Part shown: positions 47,804 through 59,485 of the stretch, piece by piece
Position numbering within the stretch: position 1 is the first letter of the stretch
How the letters are laid out: the number at the start of each line of letters is the position of its first letter
DNA from: Congeria kusceri
Taxonomy: Eukaryota > Mollusca > Bivalvia > Myida > Dreissenidae
Direction of reading: 5' to 3'
DNA length: 64,000 nt
Assembly: GCA_027627225.1 (NCBI GenBank)
Contig: CM051030.1
Location: forward strand, 19,451,415 to 19,515,414
Made by a program: the position numbers and the translations under genes
Notes under the pieces: generated by a model
Databases searched by the model: none
The model's input: only the letters and a program-made list of their open reading frames with translations
What the model was told of the DNA's origin: nothing

Positions 47804-48485
47804 CTAGACATGTGTCCGTAGGACATGGATGCCCCCACATTCTGCTGGTTGTCACAAAACTCTGCTGATGTTGGGAAAAATGCACCAAACTACCCACGTG
47901 CACAAGTTCACATGCTGATTAATATGTTTATAAAGTTTCATCAGTCTAGCAGTTATACTTTTTTAGTTACACGTGATACAAATCCAAAAATATCATTTTT
48001 TGCTAAAAAAGGGCCATAACTCCACTGATGTCTGAAAAAATTACACCAAAACACCAGGTACACAAGTTCACATGCTGATTAAAATGTTTATAAAGTTTTA
48101 TCACTCTAGCAATAATACTTTTTTAATAACATGCAACACAAGTTCAAAAATGTCATTTTTTGCTTTAAAAAAAGGGCCATAACTCTGCTGATGTAGGAAA
48201 AGACAGCACCAAAATACCCAGGTGCACAAGTTCACATGCTGATTAATATGTTTGTAAAGTTTCATCACTCTAGCACCAATACTTTTTGAGTTACGCGCGA
48301 CACAAGTCCAAAAATGTCATTTTTTGCTATTTTAATGAATATGCTTATAAAGTTTCATCACTCTAGCAGTAAATGATACTTTTCGAGTTACAAGCAACAC
48401 TAAACTCTGACGGACGGAATGACAGACAGAAGGACGGACGGACAAGGGCAAATCTATATGCCCCCCCTCTAAAGTGGGGGCATAC
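47804..48485 (-). mobile_element. Complete Helentron-like non-autonomous element with 163-bp core
   Basis: On the plus strand the left end has CTAGA, the hairpin CATGTGTCCGTAGGACATG and ATGCCCCCAC. The right end has a GACGGACGGAC tract (48408-48450) and the hairpin ATGCCCCC...GTGGGGGCAT, ending CATAC. The two ends are therefore asymmetric inverted repeats (ATGCCCCCAC / GTGGGGGCAT), terminal on one side and ~25 bp internal on the other. The core repeats AAAGGGCCATAACTC at 48011 and 48174 (163 bp) with a third diverged unit. Comparison with 46402-46424 shows no target duplication: GAAT(T)AA | element | AAATTGTG against GAATCAAAAATCGTG. It has no coding capacity. Confidence 0.82.
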
Positions 48486-48796
48486 AAATTGTGTGTGCAA
48501 GCCAATCATTGATACCTTGTTGATGTTTTTTCCAAATCCGGTGTTTCTGGCCTGATCATGCTTATATTCGACTTCACCCAGAGTCTTATGTTCATAGACA
48601 AACTGTGCACAATTGGTGAAGATTGGATGAAAAATGAAGTCTCTATCCTGAATAACGTTCATTTTTGTATATTTTGTTCACAAACAAAGGGCAACAAATC
48701 TGGTGTTTCTGGCCCAATTTTGCTTATATACGACTTCACCTTTAATCTTATGGTCATAGACAAACTGTGCAAGATTGGTGAAGATTGGATGAAAAA
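48486..48796 (-). repeat. Core family 2 units (162 bp apart)
   Basis: AACTGTGC recurs at 48601 and 48763. These units carry on from 47803 after the nested element and are themselves cut by another terminus in their GATGAAAAA run at 48796. Confidence 0.75.
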
Positions 48797-49643
48797 CAAG
48801 AGGGCCATGATGGCCCTAGGTCGCTCACCTGAGTTTAAGACACCATAATTGCTAATAACAAGAGGGAAAAATGGCACTAAACACCTTACCTGAGTATAAA
48901 GATCTGGGCCTTGAAGTTTCAGGTGTTTTTTTAGACTATATAAACCATGTGACCCACAGGGCATGGCCACCTTGTACCCCAGGGGCATCATTTGAACAAT
49001 ATTTGTAGTGGACCACTTTTCAATGTTAAATACCCAATATGATTCCACTGGGCCTTGCGGTTTCAGAGGAGATTTTTCAACTCATTTTGCTATTTAAATG
49101 TATATAAACCATGTGACCCCCAGGGGGTGGCCAATTTATATCCCATGGACAGCATTTGAACAATCTTTGTAGAGGACCACTCCACAATGTTCCACGCAAA
49201 ATATATAGCCTCTGGGCCTTAAGGTTTCAACACGGAAGACGGAAGATTTTTAAGGCCCACTTGCCATATAAGTCTATATAAATCATGTGATGCCCTGGGT
49301 CACTTTTTACCCCAGGGGCATAATTTGAACAATCTTTGTAGAGGACCACTATACAATGTTACATATCTAATACGAACAGACTGCGGTTTAAGGAGATTAG
49401 TCATTTGGCTATTTAAGTCTATATAAACAATGTGACCCCCCGGGCAGGGCCATTTTTGACCCCTGGGACATCTTTGAACAATCTTTGCTGAGGACCACTA
49501 TAATATGTCACATACCACATATGAAATCTCAAGGCCTTGCAGTTTCAGAGGAGATTTTTTAAGTGATCTTGCTATTTAAGTCCATATCAACCATGTGAGT
49601 CCTGGGGTGTGGCCAGTTTTGACCCTAGAGCATCATTTGAACA
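48797..49643 (-). mobile_element. Helentron-like 3' terminus with family 1 array
   Basis: Starts CAAGAGGGCCATGATGGCCC then GGTCGCTCACCTGAG (hairpin and inverted repeat). A degenerate second terminus follows at ~48860 (CAAGAGGGAAAAATGGC...CCTTACCTGAG), then about four and a half diverged 166-bp family 1 units. The array is interrupted at 49643 by the hAT element and resumes at 54356. The opposite terminus is missing. Confidence 0.75.
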
Positions 49644-52600
49644 CAGACATGGCAAAAGACCGTCACAATTTACAGGCCAGACTGTCCTACGAAGAGGAAA
49701 AATTTACAGGCCAGTTGTAAAATTCACAGGCCTCAACTTTTCGTGTTTTAAAAAACACCATTTAACAGTTTTTATTGTTAAATTTTAATTTGCCAATATT
49801 TAAATTTACTGTTAATTGTTCAATATAATGACAAACACAAAATTAAACATTATTCTTTACTTTATTGATTACAGTACACCTTCTCAATCATTAGGAATCA
49901 AACGTTCGTGTCAAATCTATTTATCAGTGTCATCAGCCAGGTAACACAAAATCTTATTGGTGTTCGCTTCTTCACTCTGGAAGTCTTCCAGCACACTGTC
50001 ATCATCCTCATCACCAAAATCCAGGTCACAACAGTCATCAACGTCCACACTAAGACCTGCACCCTGCTCTTGAATTTCATCACTGCCCATGTCGTCCTCC
50101 ATCTCAGTCAGGTCCACAACTGGTGTAGCAGCTTTCCTCTTGTAGCTAAGCTTACGAGGCTTAGTGGCAGATGACTTCAAACAATAATGTAATTTCTAAT
50201 AACGGAGTTATTATAAGTTAGTCAAGAAAATCTGATATGCATAACAGTGTTTAGATATTGACTGAGTATTTTCATGCGATAATTATTATCTAATAAATAT
50301 AGTGTTTTTTTTAAATATACTGTGTTAAATTCATGTTATTTATTATATTAATGTGAAGAGGGAAAAAACTATTTTGGATCTCTGTTGTGAAAAAGAAATT
50401 ACATGAACTACTTACCAGCCACAAATCAACACTTGGCTCTGGATCGAAGGCCTCAATGTTGGCGGATTGGAGGCGAACTGTGAGTAGGCTGTTGAGAGTT
50501 GATTCCTGAAGCCGTGTCCTTCTGGCAGTTTTAACCAACTTCATGCAGGAGAAGGTTGTCTCACAGGCCACTGATGTTGGTGGCAGACTTAACATGAGGT
50601 TCATTATGAGGGACAAATCCCGAAGTTGGCCGTCATGGATGTCGACCCAGCTCTTTGTGGCCAACTTGTCCCCGTGTCTTAAATAAACAAGTTTTCAAAT
50701 AAATGACAATTGACGACACAAGTCAGCAATTATGGAACAATTGTTTTAATATGATTAGGCAAGGATATAAATTTTTCAAAATGTAATTGAGATTCTATTG
50801 AGGGCATCCATAACAGATATTAATATGAAAGGCATTCATTATGGTTTTCAAATCTAAACTTGTTATTGTATGATTTCCAATACATTCTAAGAATTCAATT
50901 GTAGACTTATTCTGTAGTGATTACCAGCATTTCATGAAGTACCTTTTAAGAGCAGATCTCTTTAGAATATGCCACTGTGTGATGGCTCGCTCCAGACTGA
51001 AGTCCTCATTAGCTCTCATCAGGGTCTGCATGAAGTGGCCAGCAAATGTCTCAACTCGTGTTCCCCAAAATCTGAAATAATTGCATGTTCTAGAAGTGAT
51101 TGTTATTGATAATATAATGGCTCAATGCCATAACATAGATATTTGTAAAAATTGAAAATAAGGAATTTAAATAGTAAATTAGTTCAGTTTCCAAAACAAT
51201 TAAATTAGTGTGTTACTAAGGATGAAACATTAATCACGGTAAACAATCAAACATAACACTAGTAAGATGCAAACTCAAAAAGTTATTCTTCATAATCTGG
51301 ATCTAGAACAAATCTCTGTAAGATAAAATTATCACAAACAAAAACACAACAACATCACAACTGTCAACATTAGCAGGCAAAATCTGGAAAAAAAACTAAA
51401 TTAGACAGAACCTGTCTAATAACAAATTATATAACAAATTATAAAAGCATGCTCTAAAACTGGAACACTGCAAACAAGTGACATGCAAGTTTAAATTAAC
51501 CTGCAAAATCTGTACTGTTGTCTGATTTAGGCCAATTACTCAAGCCAGAGATTTTTGTGCAATTTATAACAGACTGGCCATCGAGTTCAGTACTGAACCT
51601 CTGACGCACAGCAGCTGCCAGCTCAGTAATAAGATCAGGTTTGTACGCCATTTTTGGAGTTGTACCAGACAGAGGCACATCATTATAACTACCGGATGTA
51701 AGCAGTTGCTTCAGATCTTCACTTTCCCTAAAATAAATACATGTAACTCCATCTTTGTTAAGTGTTAGTTATCGGGATGCCAAAAGTTATTGACCAGTCG
51801 ATAAATGTCAATAAGTTAGAAGACCAATCTGGTGAAGCATGTGTTTATATTAGTAGTGGTAAACAAAAGCACATGGCTGCACAATCCAATTGATTTACTT
51901 GTAAACCATTGGACAAATAACCGCAAGGCGTGCCCATAAATTTATGTATACTTGTAAAAGGACAATATCTTTAGAAGCTTACATTTTAATCTACAACGAG
52001 TACAATAATCTGAATATTACCTTGTCTTCATCGATTCAACTTCATCAGCTGTGCATTGCACCCAAACCATGGAATCAGCAAGGGTGATACCCCGAGCCTG
52101 CAGTTTCAGCGACAACTCCATCATAGGTTGAAGGAGGTCCTGCAACATTCCAAACCTTGAAGTTGTATTTTGATTTCGACTGGACATTTTCAAACAAAGT
52201 ACATTTTTAAATAATAGGGATAAACAAAACACTGAATGTACTTTTATTACTTACTTTCCAATATTAACGGACTCGGAAATATGATGACGTTCAAAATTGT
52301 CATTCACATTATTTTGCAAAAAAATACCTATTTTAACAACATGATAAGCAGCAGCTGCACTGTTAACAAATCAATGAATACCCTGATAAGTAGAATGAAG
52401 CAGAGCAGTTCTTTGCACAGCATCATCTTCAGGAGTCCTTCACCCTTGGGGCTGCTGTGAGAGGCGGTTGACAAGTGAAGCTCATAGGCTTTAAACGTTT
52501 GAAGGAAGCTTTCTATTCCACGCTTCAAATGAGGCATCCACCTTGTGCCTGTTATTTTGGGTGGCATTTTTCCTTTTCCTGCAGCCTCAATAGCTGTTTT

Positions 52601-54355
52601 AAGGCCAGCTTTATTTTTGTATTGTTTTATGTAGTAATAGTGCAGTCCAATCAATAATGTTAACATTTTGTCATAATTTATGTGACCTTTTAAGACGTCC
52701 CGAAACGCAAGCTCCAGTCTGTGTGCAAAACAGTGCACATTCACCATTTCCTTGTTTACACCTTCACGAAGACGAGCCGCAAGACCCGAGGTCCTACCCG
52801 TCATGTTGGAGGCTCCATCACTTCCAAAGCCTACCAGTTTGCCTGAAAAAAAAAGGAAGCAAGAAAATGATTACGAATGATTACATAATTTTATATTTAA
52901 AAGTTGCAAACTGTTGACAGCTTAAACAGATGTACATGTTACGTAATGTAAAATTTATCTTGTGACGGCATGACATATTAACTAACATTTCAAAGTAAAA
53001 TGTATATGTGAGGTTGTCACAGACTGTGATTACAGTGATAGTTGCCAAGATATACAATAAGTGTTCAACCGGAGACATCAAAATGAACTGAATTAATTTA
53101 TTTATTTTAATAACATCAATTTTTTGGAAAATTGAATGCTTAATTCAAAGACTGATAGTTTAATGTTCACCAATGTTAAATAACCTTTGTCTAATCCAGA
53201 TTCGTCCATAGTTCTTATACAGAAGTTGAACAAGTCTTCAGAACACGTCGATGTAGGGGTACCAATCTTGAAGAACTTTTCTACCGGCCTACCATCCACC
53301 GATGCACGGACATAGAGCACCTCTTGTTCATCACCATTGATGTCAGTAGATCCGTCCATGAGTAAAGAAAAAAAATTGGCCTCACTCAAGAACCTGACAG
53401 TATTGGCTTTCTCATTTTCGGCTATTGAACCAATGAAAGCTAATCCGGCTTTCCTATTTAAATATGTCTCACCTACATCAAGATCTTTTGCCCGATCAAT
53501 TTTGCACAACCATTCATAGTCCGAAAGAGGTCGGTTTTGCTTTGCTACAGCATGAGCGCTGCGAACCAAGGTACACAGCCGGTGCCTTTGAGATGCTTTC
53601 AATGATATTAATGATTACCAGCTGTGGATTCTGCAACCTCCTGAGGGGTTTGGGTCTGAGCATTTAACCTTTTTGATGCTGTATCATGTGACAGGCAACC
53701 CTCATGCTCCTTTATTGTTGACAATTTCAAATTAGAACAGCCAGTTTGGAAAGAATTCACACCTTTCAGATTTTATGTTGAACTGGATAAAAAATGATTC
53801 TGGTTGACCCAGTATTCAATGCATGTAGTGCATGTCATGGTGTTATCTACAGCATTGAATTGAAGCCATGGACGCCCTTCACACCACGAAGATTGAAATT
53901 TACGTTCGTATTTCTTGACTTTGGTGGGTGGGGAAGAGGTTTTACCTGACGGAGCAGTTGTTTTTTTATTCGGCATTGCGCCCGAAACGTATTTCAATTT
54001 GTCGAAGAAACTCATGATGCATCGACCTAGAAAAACGGTTACTTAGGACGCTCGAGTATCTCCGAAAATGTACGAATGTTTCACGAACACTTCAATATCT
54101 ATTTCTGTATAACATACACTGTTCGTATCGATAACTCACGAATGTTGACGAATATCACCGAACAATGTCCGAAATCACAGGAACCGGTAATCGCGAAATA
54201 ATTTTGTTGTGAAAACTGCAAAGAGGTTACAAACTTACGAAATGGAAACAAAAAAATTACCGGACAGTAAGTCCGACGATATTGGATTTCACCGCCGGCC
54301 TTTTGAAATTTTCGTCGGCAATGTCCGACGGGCCGACGGTCTTTCGTCATGTCTG
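49644..54355 (-). mobile_element. hAT-type DNA transposon with terminal repeats
   Basis: A 4712-bp element. The left end, from CAGACATG at 49644, and the right end, to CATGTCTG at 54355, are inverted over 21 bp with two mismatches. Both are flanked by the direct repeat TGAACA (49638-49643, 54356-54361). The surrounding 166-bp repeat reads on across the insertion (ATTTGAACA to GTCTTTGTAGAGG). hAT elements usually duplicate 8 bp, and a 6-bp form is known, so the 6-bp repeat needs confirmation. Inside is one multi-exon transposase gene on the minus strand. The left end has three subterminal TTACAGGCC-like repeats. Confidence 0.88.
49917..54015 (-). pseudogene. hAT transposase gene (TTF-finger, ZNF862-like), intron-containing
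   Basis: A hAT transposase that would bind and move the surrounding element. Exons read on the minus strand: 54015-53185, 52842-52255, 52179-52021, 51727-51501, 51071-50943, 50677-50416, 50174-49917, with GT/AG sites and mostly matching phases. In order: a TTF-type zinc finger (KFQSSWCEGRPWLQF, CTTC), DYEWLCKIDRAKDLDVGETY and LLMDGSTD (RNase H-like catalytic region), GFGSDGASNMTG, VHCFAHRLELAFRDVL, GTRWMPH, the hAT dimerisation domain (LSLPPTSVACETTFSCMKLV, TRLQESTLNSLLTVRL), and an acidic C-terminal tail. Lesions: an in-frame TAA at 53773-53771, frame breaks near 53615 and 52327, and a phase mismatch between the fourth and fifth exons. It is probably recently inactivated. Confidence 0.8.
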
Positions 54356-54645
54356 TGAACAGTCTTTGTAGAGGACCACTTTACAATGTAACATACCAAA
54401 TATGAAACCTCTGGGCCTTGCAGTTTCAGAGGAGAAGATTTTTCAAGTCATTTTGCTATTTAAGTCTATATAAACCATGTGACCTGTGGGTGTGGACAGT
54501 TTTGACCCCAGGGGCATTCATTGAACAATCTTTGTAGAGGACCACTATACAATGTTACATACCAAATATGAAACCTCTGGTACTTGCCGTTTCAGAGGAG
54601 AGGATTTTTAAAGTCATTTTGCTATTTAAGCCTTTCCCCAGGATT
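54356..54645 (-). repeat. Family 1 array, continuation right of the hAT
   Basis: About 1.7 units of the 166-bp repeat continuing the array that stops at 49643. It breaks off at TTGCTATTTAAGCC without any terminal hairpin. Confidence 0.85.
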
Positions 54646-55803
54646 TTGCTAAGGCACCGGGGCAAATAACCGCGCTTGGGGGTGGGTGTGGAAGGGGGGG
54701 TACCCCCTTCGACGTTAGATTTTAAAAAACTTTTTATGTGTACTTAATTAAAATCTACAGTACTTCAGAGCTAACAGAAGCACAACAATAAACAGCCTTT
54801 GAATATAGTTTTTTCTCTCTTTTGTTTCCCAATGACATAACATAATCATTAAATTCACACACTATAAAATTTTTTCAAGGAAACACAACAACATAAGTTG
54901 CAAAAGTAATGTAACCTGGAAATAGATAATGACACGGTTTACCTAAATGTATAACTCTTTAAGTTATTGGCATATTATCACAAAATTATCAGCAACGATT
55001 TTAAACAAAGCTTTATTTTATACTTCAATTCATGTCTGAAATGTTCAGGTCTTCCACTATCCAACACTTGTATCCAACACAAACATTTCATTTTAGTGCA
55101 AGCCTTATACACAAATTTAGAAAGCTATCCTTCATGGTTTCGGTTGGTGCCACATGTCCACCCACATGTTGATGAGGCATAGTGTTCATGTCCAATATCT
55201 GGTACTTAAAAGTTGTTCTGAGAAGAGGTCCTTGGGTGGAGGCTGACAATAAAGCATTAAGAATTTTGTTGAAGAGACATGATCTGTGTGTAGTTTTTGG
55301 TGTGCTGCACACATTTAATGAAACTGTACAAATGAAAGGTTTAAGTAGATGATTAGACTTTAGGTTCTATGCTACGTGTTTCTGTACATGCTGGTGAAAC
55401 AGACTGCAGTGTCAGAGCCACAGACTGATTGCTGCATCATTTTGTCTGACAAAAAATTGTGCAGTTCCACCTAAGTTAGACTAGATATAGATCTAATGCT
55501 ATCATTTCATATTTGGCATTTCATTATTAAATTAGAAATATACACTTCGCCTGTAAACAAATTCAATGTAGTAGATCTAAAGTTAAAATGTATTATATAA
55601 GACGGTCTTAGATACTAAGACTGATTAACTACATTTCTTACACATTGCCTAAACATTACATCCAGCTAATTTACTTACACAACAACATGATTGACCATGC
55701 TGGTGGGTAACATTTTCTATGCATTTCAATGGTCATCTCCAATGATTCTCTAAAGCACCCTCACAGCACTGTGTAACTGGCTAGCTGGCTTGATAAGATC
55801 TAA
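54646..55803. other. Non-coding stretch between elements
   Basis: Begins with a GC-rich patch (CTTTCCCCAGG ... AAGGGGGGGTACCCCCTT near 54695-54710). The rest is AT-rich with no recognised gene. Confidence 0.5.
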
Positions 55804-57336
55804 CAAGAGGGCCCTGAGGGCCCTAGGACGCTCACCTGGGACCTTGTAACCCAATTGGAATTTGCATCCCCTAGGTGTAAAGCCATTCTGCTAATTACGT
55901 CTATATAAACCATGTGACCTCTTGGGATGTGGCCAGATTTGACCCCAGGGGCATAATTTGAACAATCTTTGGAGAGGACCATTAAGCAAAGTTACGTATT
56001 ACATATAGGAAAGCTGTGGGCTTTGCCATTTCAGGAGAGGATTTTTAAAGTCATTTTGCTATTTAAGTCTATATAAACCATGTGACCCCCGGGGCGTGAC
56101 CAGTTTTGACCCCAGAAGCATAATTTGAACAATATTTGTAGAGGACCACATATACATGCTAAATATGAAACCTCAGTGCCTTGCACATTTTGCTTTTTAA
56201 GTTTATATAAACAATGTGACCCCCGGGGCGTAGCCGGTTTTGACCCCTGGGGCATAATTTGAACAATCTTTGTAGAGGACCACTAAAGGATGTTACATAC
56301 CAAATATGAATCCTCTGGGCCTTGCGGTTTCAGAGGAGAAGATTTTTAAAGTCATTTTGCAATATATTCAATATCAATCATGTGACCCCGGGGCATGGCC
56401 AGTTTTGACCCCAGGGGCATAATTTGAACAATCTTTGTAGAGGACCACTGTAGGATGTAACATACCAAATATGAAACCTCTGGGTCTTGTGGTTTCAGAG
56501 GAGAAGATTTTTAAAGTCATGTTGCTATATATTCTATATAAACAATGTGACCCCCGGGGCGTGGCCAATTTTGACCCCAGGGGCATAATTCGAACAATCT
56601 TTGTTCAGGACCACTATAGTATGTTATATACCAAATATGAAACCTCTGGGCCTAAAAGGAAAACTGTCTCGCCCCCTGGAGGCTATGTTTTTTAACGAAT
56701 CAAAATGATTTTAAGGAATTTGGTAGAGGTTCACCCTAGGAACATTTTGTGAATCAAGTCCATTTTTGCCAAAAAAAAAATTCACAATAAAGGGCAATGA
56801 CTTCGGAGTTTCTGGCCTGATCTTGCTCACATTCAACTTCACCTGTAATCTTATGGTCATAGACAAACCGTGCAAGATTGGTCAAGATTGGATGAAAAAT
56901 GAAGTCTCTATCCTGAAAAATGTCCATTTAAAAAAAAAACAATTCACAAAAAAGGGCAATAACTCTGTTGTTTTAAACACAATCTGGTCCATTTTTGGCT
57001 TCTGCTGAGATCTGATTGTCTTGCACAAACTGTCAAAGTTTGGTCAAGAATGGATGGAAAATAAAGTATGTATGTTTGAAGAAGGCTTTTTTGCATTTTT
57101 TTGCATGTAAAAGGGGCAATAATTCTAGTGTTACTGAGGTGATCTGGCCCAATAACCATCCCGTCCAAGATTTTATGGTCATACACAAACTATGCAAGTT
57201 TGGCTATGATTGGAAAAAAGTGAAGCCTCTATGGTGAGAACGAAACAAATTGTTGACAGCACACAGACGAAGGACAACGCAGGAGAGGTCCCCTATACCA
57301 TTTGCTCACTGAGCACTTCGTGCTCAGGTAAGCTAA
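55804..57336 (-). mobile_element. Complete composite Helentron-like element with several core types
   Basis: The left end is CAAGAGGGCCCTGAGGGCCC then GCTCACCTG; the right end is hairpin CTGAGCACTTCGTGCTCAG then GTAAGCTAAAAA, so the inverted repeats GCTCACCTG/CAGGTAAGC pair with one mismatch. Inside are about five family 1 units (55830-56650), a CTGTCTCGCCCCCTGGAGG module (56655-56760) related to another common bivalve repeat, then three family 2 units about 161 bp apart (56866, 57028, 57188), then a CACAGACGAAGGAC tract. Three repeat families are thus carried between one pair of termini. No coding capacity. Confidence 0.75.
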
Positions 57337-57660
57337 AAATCATTAAAGCGAAAGATCCTGGTAATATGCACACCTCCTCTTGGTAATGAAGCTTCCCATA
57401 ATGTTTACATGAATTCCATCCAGTAGTTGATGATAAATAGCCCGGACAAGAAAGTCCAGAATTGTGCAATATTTACTAATTTCAGAAATATTCCAATAAC
57501 TCTGAGAAAAATTATTGAAGCAGAACATCCTCGTAATTTATATACATGTATATATGCACGCCCCTTGGTATCAAAACGTCCAAAATAGTTTTGCTGACTT
57601 CCGGCCAGTAGTTGCTGAGAAATAGCCCGGACAAAGAAGTCAAGAATTGTTCACCATACT
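57337..57660 (-). repeat. Core family 4 (~183-bp units)
   Basis: Two diverged units: CCAGTAGTTG recurs about 183 bp apart (57420, 57603), with AGCCCGGACAAGAAAGTC and GAAGCTTCCCATAATG. The same family is at 59312-59480. The junction AACTCTGAGAAAAATTATTG at ~57498 is the unfilled comparison site for the element at 58341. Confidence 0.7.
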
Positions 57661-58340
57661 GTCAGCATTACAACAACACAACCTGTTTCCTTTAAAAAGG
57701 TCGTTGTATCAAATTTTTGTTATAGCAAATTCCCCCAATATAATCATAGAAGACCAAAAGATCTTTTAGACATTCCGAATTTGCAGACATGTATTACTAT
57801 TGTTGGCATCATATGCAAGCATTTCTTATTTTCACGGGGATTAGATGGAATAAAAAATTGCTTTTTCTCAAAATTTAATTCCATTTAATTAAAAATATCG
57901 ACAAGGCGACTTTTAAAACAGACAACCTATTAAGGTAATCATATGGCATTCACTATTATGTCAATTAAGTTTACACCTTAAAAAAGATTATCACAACTTC
58001 TTTGTATATAACTGGCTAATCCTGTGACACATCCTGTGATACTTGATTAAGCAAATCAATAGGACCTGTGACAAATTAACATGTTTTGAGTGCCATCGAT
58101 TTCGAATGTTGTTATAAACGAATCAAATTAGTGCACATTCTATTGATTGGTTCCCGCATATTTTGTGTCGGAGTCGGAAACCGAATATTCTGTTATAACG
58201 GGTACCAGTTTAAGGCAAAATAATTTGTTCCCAACAAAATTGTGTCGGAAGTAGAATATTCCATTATAACAAATGCCATTGTAAAGAGGGTCGAATGAAT
58301 ACTAATTTAATAAATCTTCAAAGTCCCATAACTCTGAGAA
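57661..58340. other. Non-coding stretch
   Basis: No gene seen. Two related segments (ATTTTGTGTCGGAGTCGG, AAATTGTGTCGGAAGTAG with GAATATTC) at ~58157 and ~58237 suggest a small diverged tandem duplication. The last ~25 bp is family 4 sequence. Confidence 0.45.
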
Positions 58341-59312
58341 CAAGATCTGTCAGAGGACAGCGCGCTCGACTATTCGAAGTATTTCAGTTGGTACATATTT
58401 TGGATATTTTGAAGGGGCAAAAATTTGTTAAAACACAAAACTTTTAAGTGAAGCCTTGTATAGTTTATACATTTTTGGAACAAAAACTTGAACCACAAAA
58501 TCTATGTAAAAAGTGTGCATAACACTGTCAAAATACAAAACAAGATTTATGGGTTATGTTGCCCCTGAGTGTTACAAAACTTTTGACTATAAACTTTAAC
58601 CAGTAAATCTATGTGAAAAAGGGGCATAACTCTGTCAAAATACAAAACAGAGTTATGGGTAATGTTGTTCCTGATACTAGAATTGATGACAAAGGTTAAT
58701 TCCAAGTTTCAGGTGAATAACTTAAGTAGTTTTGAAGTTACCAAACTTTAGAATATAAACTTTCAACAGAAAATCTAAATGGAAATGGGGCATAACTCTG
58801 TCAAAATACAAAATAGAGTTATGGGTAATGTTGTTCCTGGTACTAGAGTTGATGACAAAGATTAGTTCCAAGTTTCTAGTGAAAAGCTTATGTAGTTTTG
58901 AAGTTACAAAACTTTTGAATGTAAACTTTAACCAGAAAATCTATGTGAAAAAGGGGCATTACTCTGTCAAACTACAAAAAAGTTATGGGGAATGTTGCCC
59001 CTGATACTGGAGTTGATGACAAGGATTAGTTCCAAGTTTCAAGTGAATAACTTTAAATTACAAAACTTTTGAATATAAACTTTAACCAGAAAATCTAAGT
59101 GAAAAAGGGGCATAACTCTGTCACAATACAAAACAGAGTTATGAGGAATATTGCCCCTGATACTGGAGTTGATGACAAAGGTATATTCCAAGTTTCAAGT
59201 GAATAGTTTTGACATTACAAGACTTTTGAATAAAAACTAACCAATTCAGACGCGGACGCCGACGCCTGGGGTAGTACGATAGCTCACCTATTCTTCGAAT
59301 AGTCGAGCTAAA
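58341..59312 (-). mobile_element. Complete Helentron-like element with 166-bp core family 5
   Basis: The left end is CAAGAT, hairpin CTGTCAGAGGACAG, then CTCGACTATTCGAAG. The right end is a GACGCGGACGCCGACGCC tract, then AGCTCACCTATTCTTCGAATAGTCGAGCT, ending CTAAAAA. CTTCGAATAGTCGAG at the right is the exact inverse of the left repeat. The core repeats GGGGCATAACTCTGTCAAAA at 58621, 58787, 58953 and 59107 (166, 166 and 154 bp). The flanks AACTCTGAG and AAACCATTGAAGC match the continuous family 4 site at ~57498, so no target duplication is apparent. It has no coding capacity. Confidence 0.82.
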
Positions 59313-59485
59313 AACCATTGAAGCGGCACAGCTCCTCTTGATAATGAAGCTTCCCATACAGTTTCGTTGAATTCCGGCTAGTAGTTGCTGAGCCCGGACA
59401 AGAAAATGAGATGGTAGGACAGACAGAAGGACGGACGGACAAAGCGGCAACTATATGCCTGAAATTTTTCGGGGAGCATAATATG
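59313..59485 (-). repeat. Core family 4 with its own terminus
   Basis: Continues family 4 (GATAATGAAGCTTCCCAT, CTAGTAGTTGCTGAG), then a GACAGACAGAAGGACGGACGG tract and the hairpin ATGCCTGAAA...TTTCGGGGAGCAT, the same terminal plan with yet another inverted repeat. Confidence 0.65.

Noticed and set aside
48363..48662. 99-codon minus-strand frame and others over the repeat arrays at 46-63 kb
   Set aside because: They run across element termini and tandem repeats, change content between copies, and match no protein.
49917..54015. Host ZNF862-like gene
   Set aside because: The gene lies between transposon inverted ends with flanking TGAACA and interrupts a repeat array, and it has stop and frame lesions. 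A transposon copy is the simpler reading.
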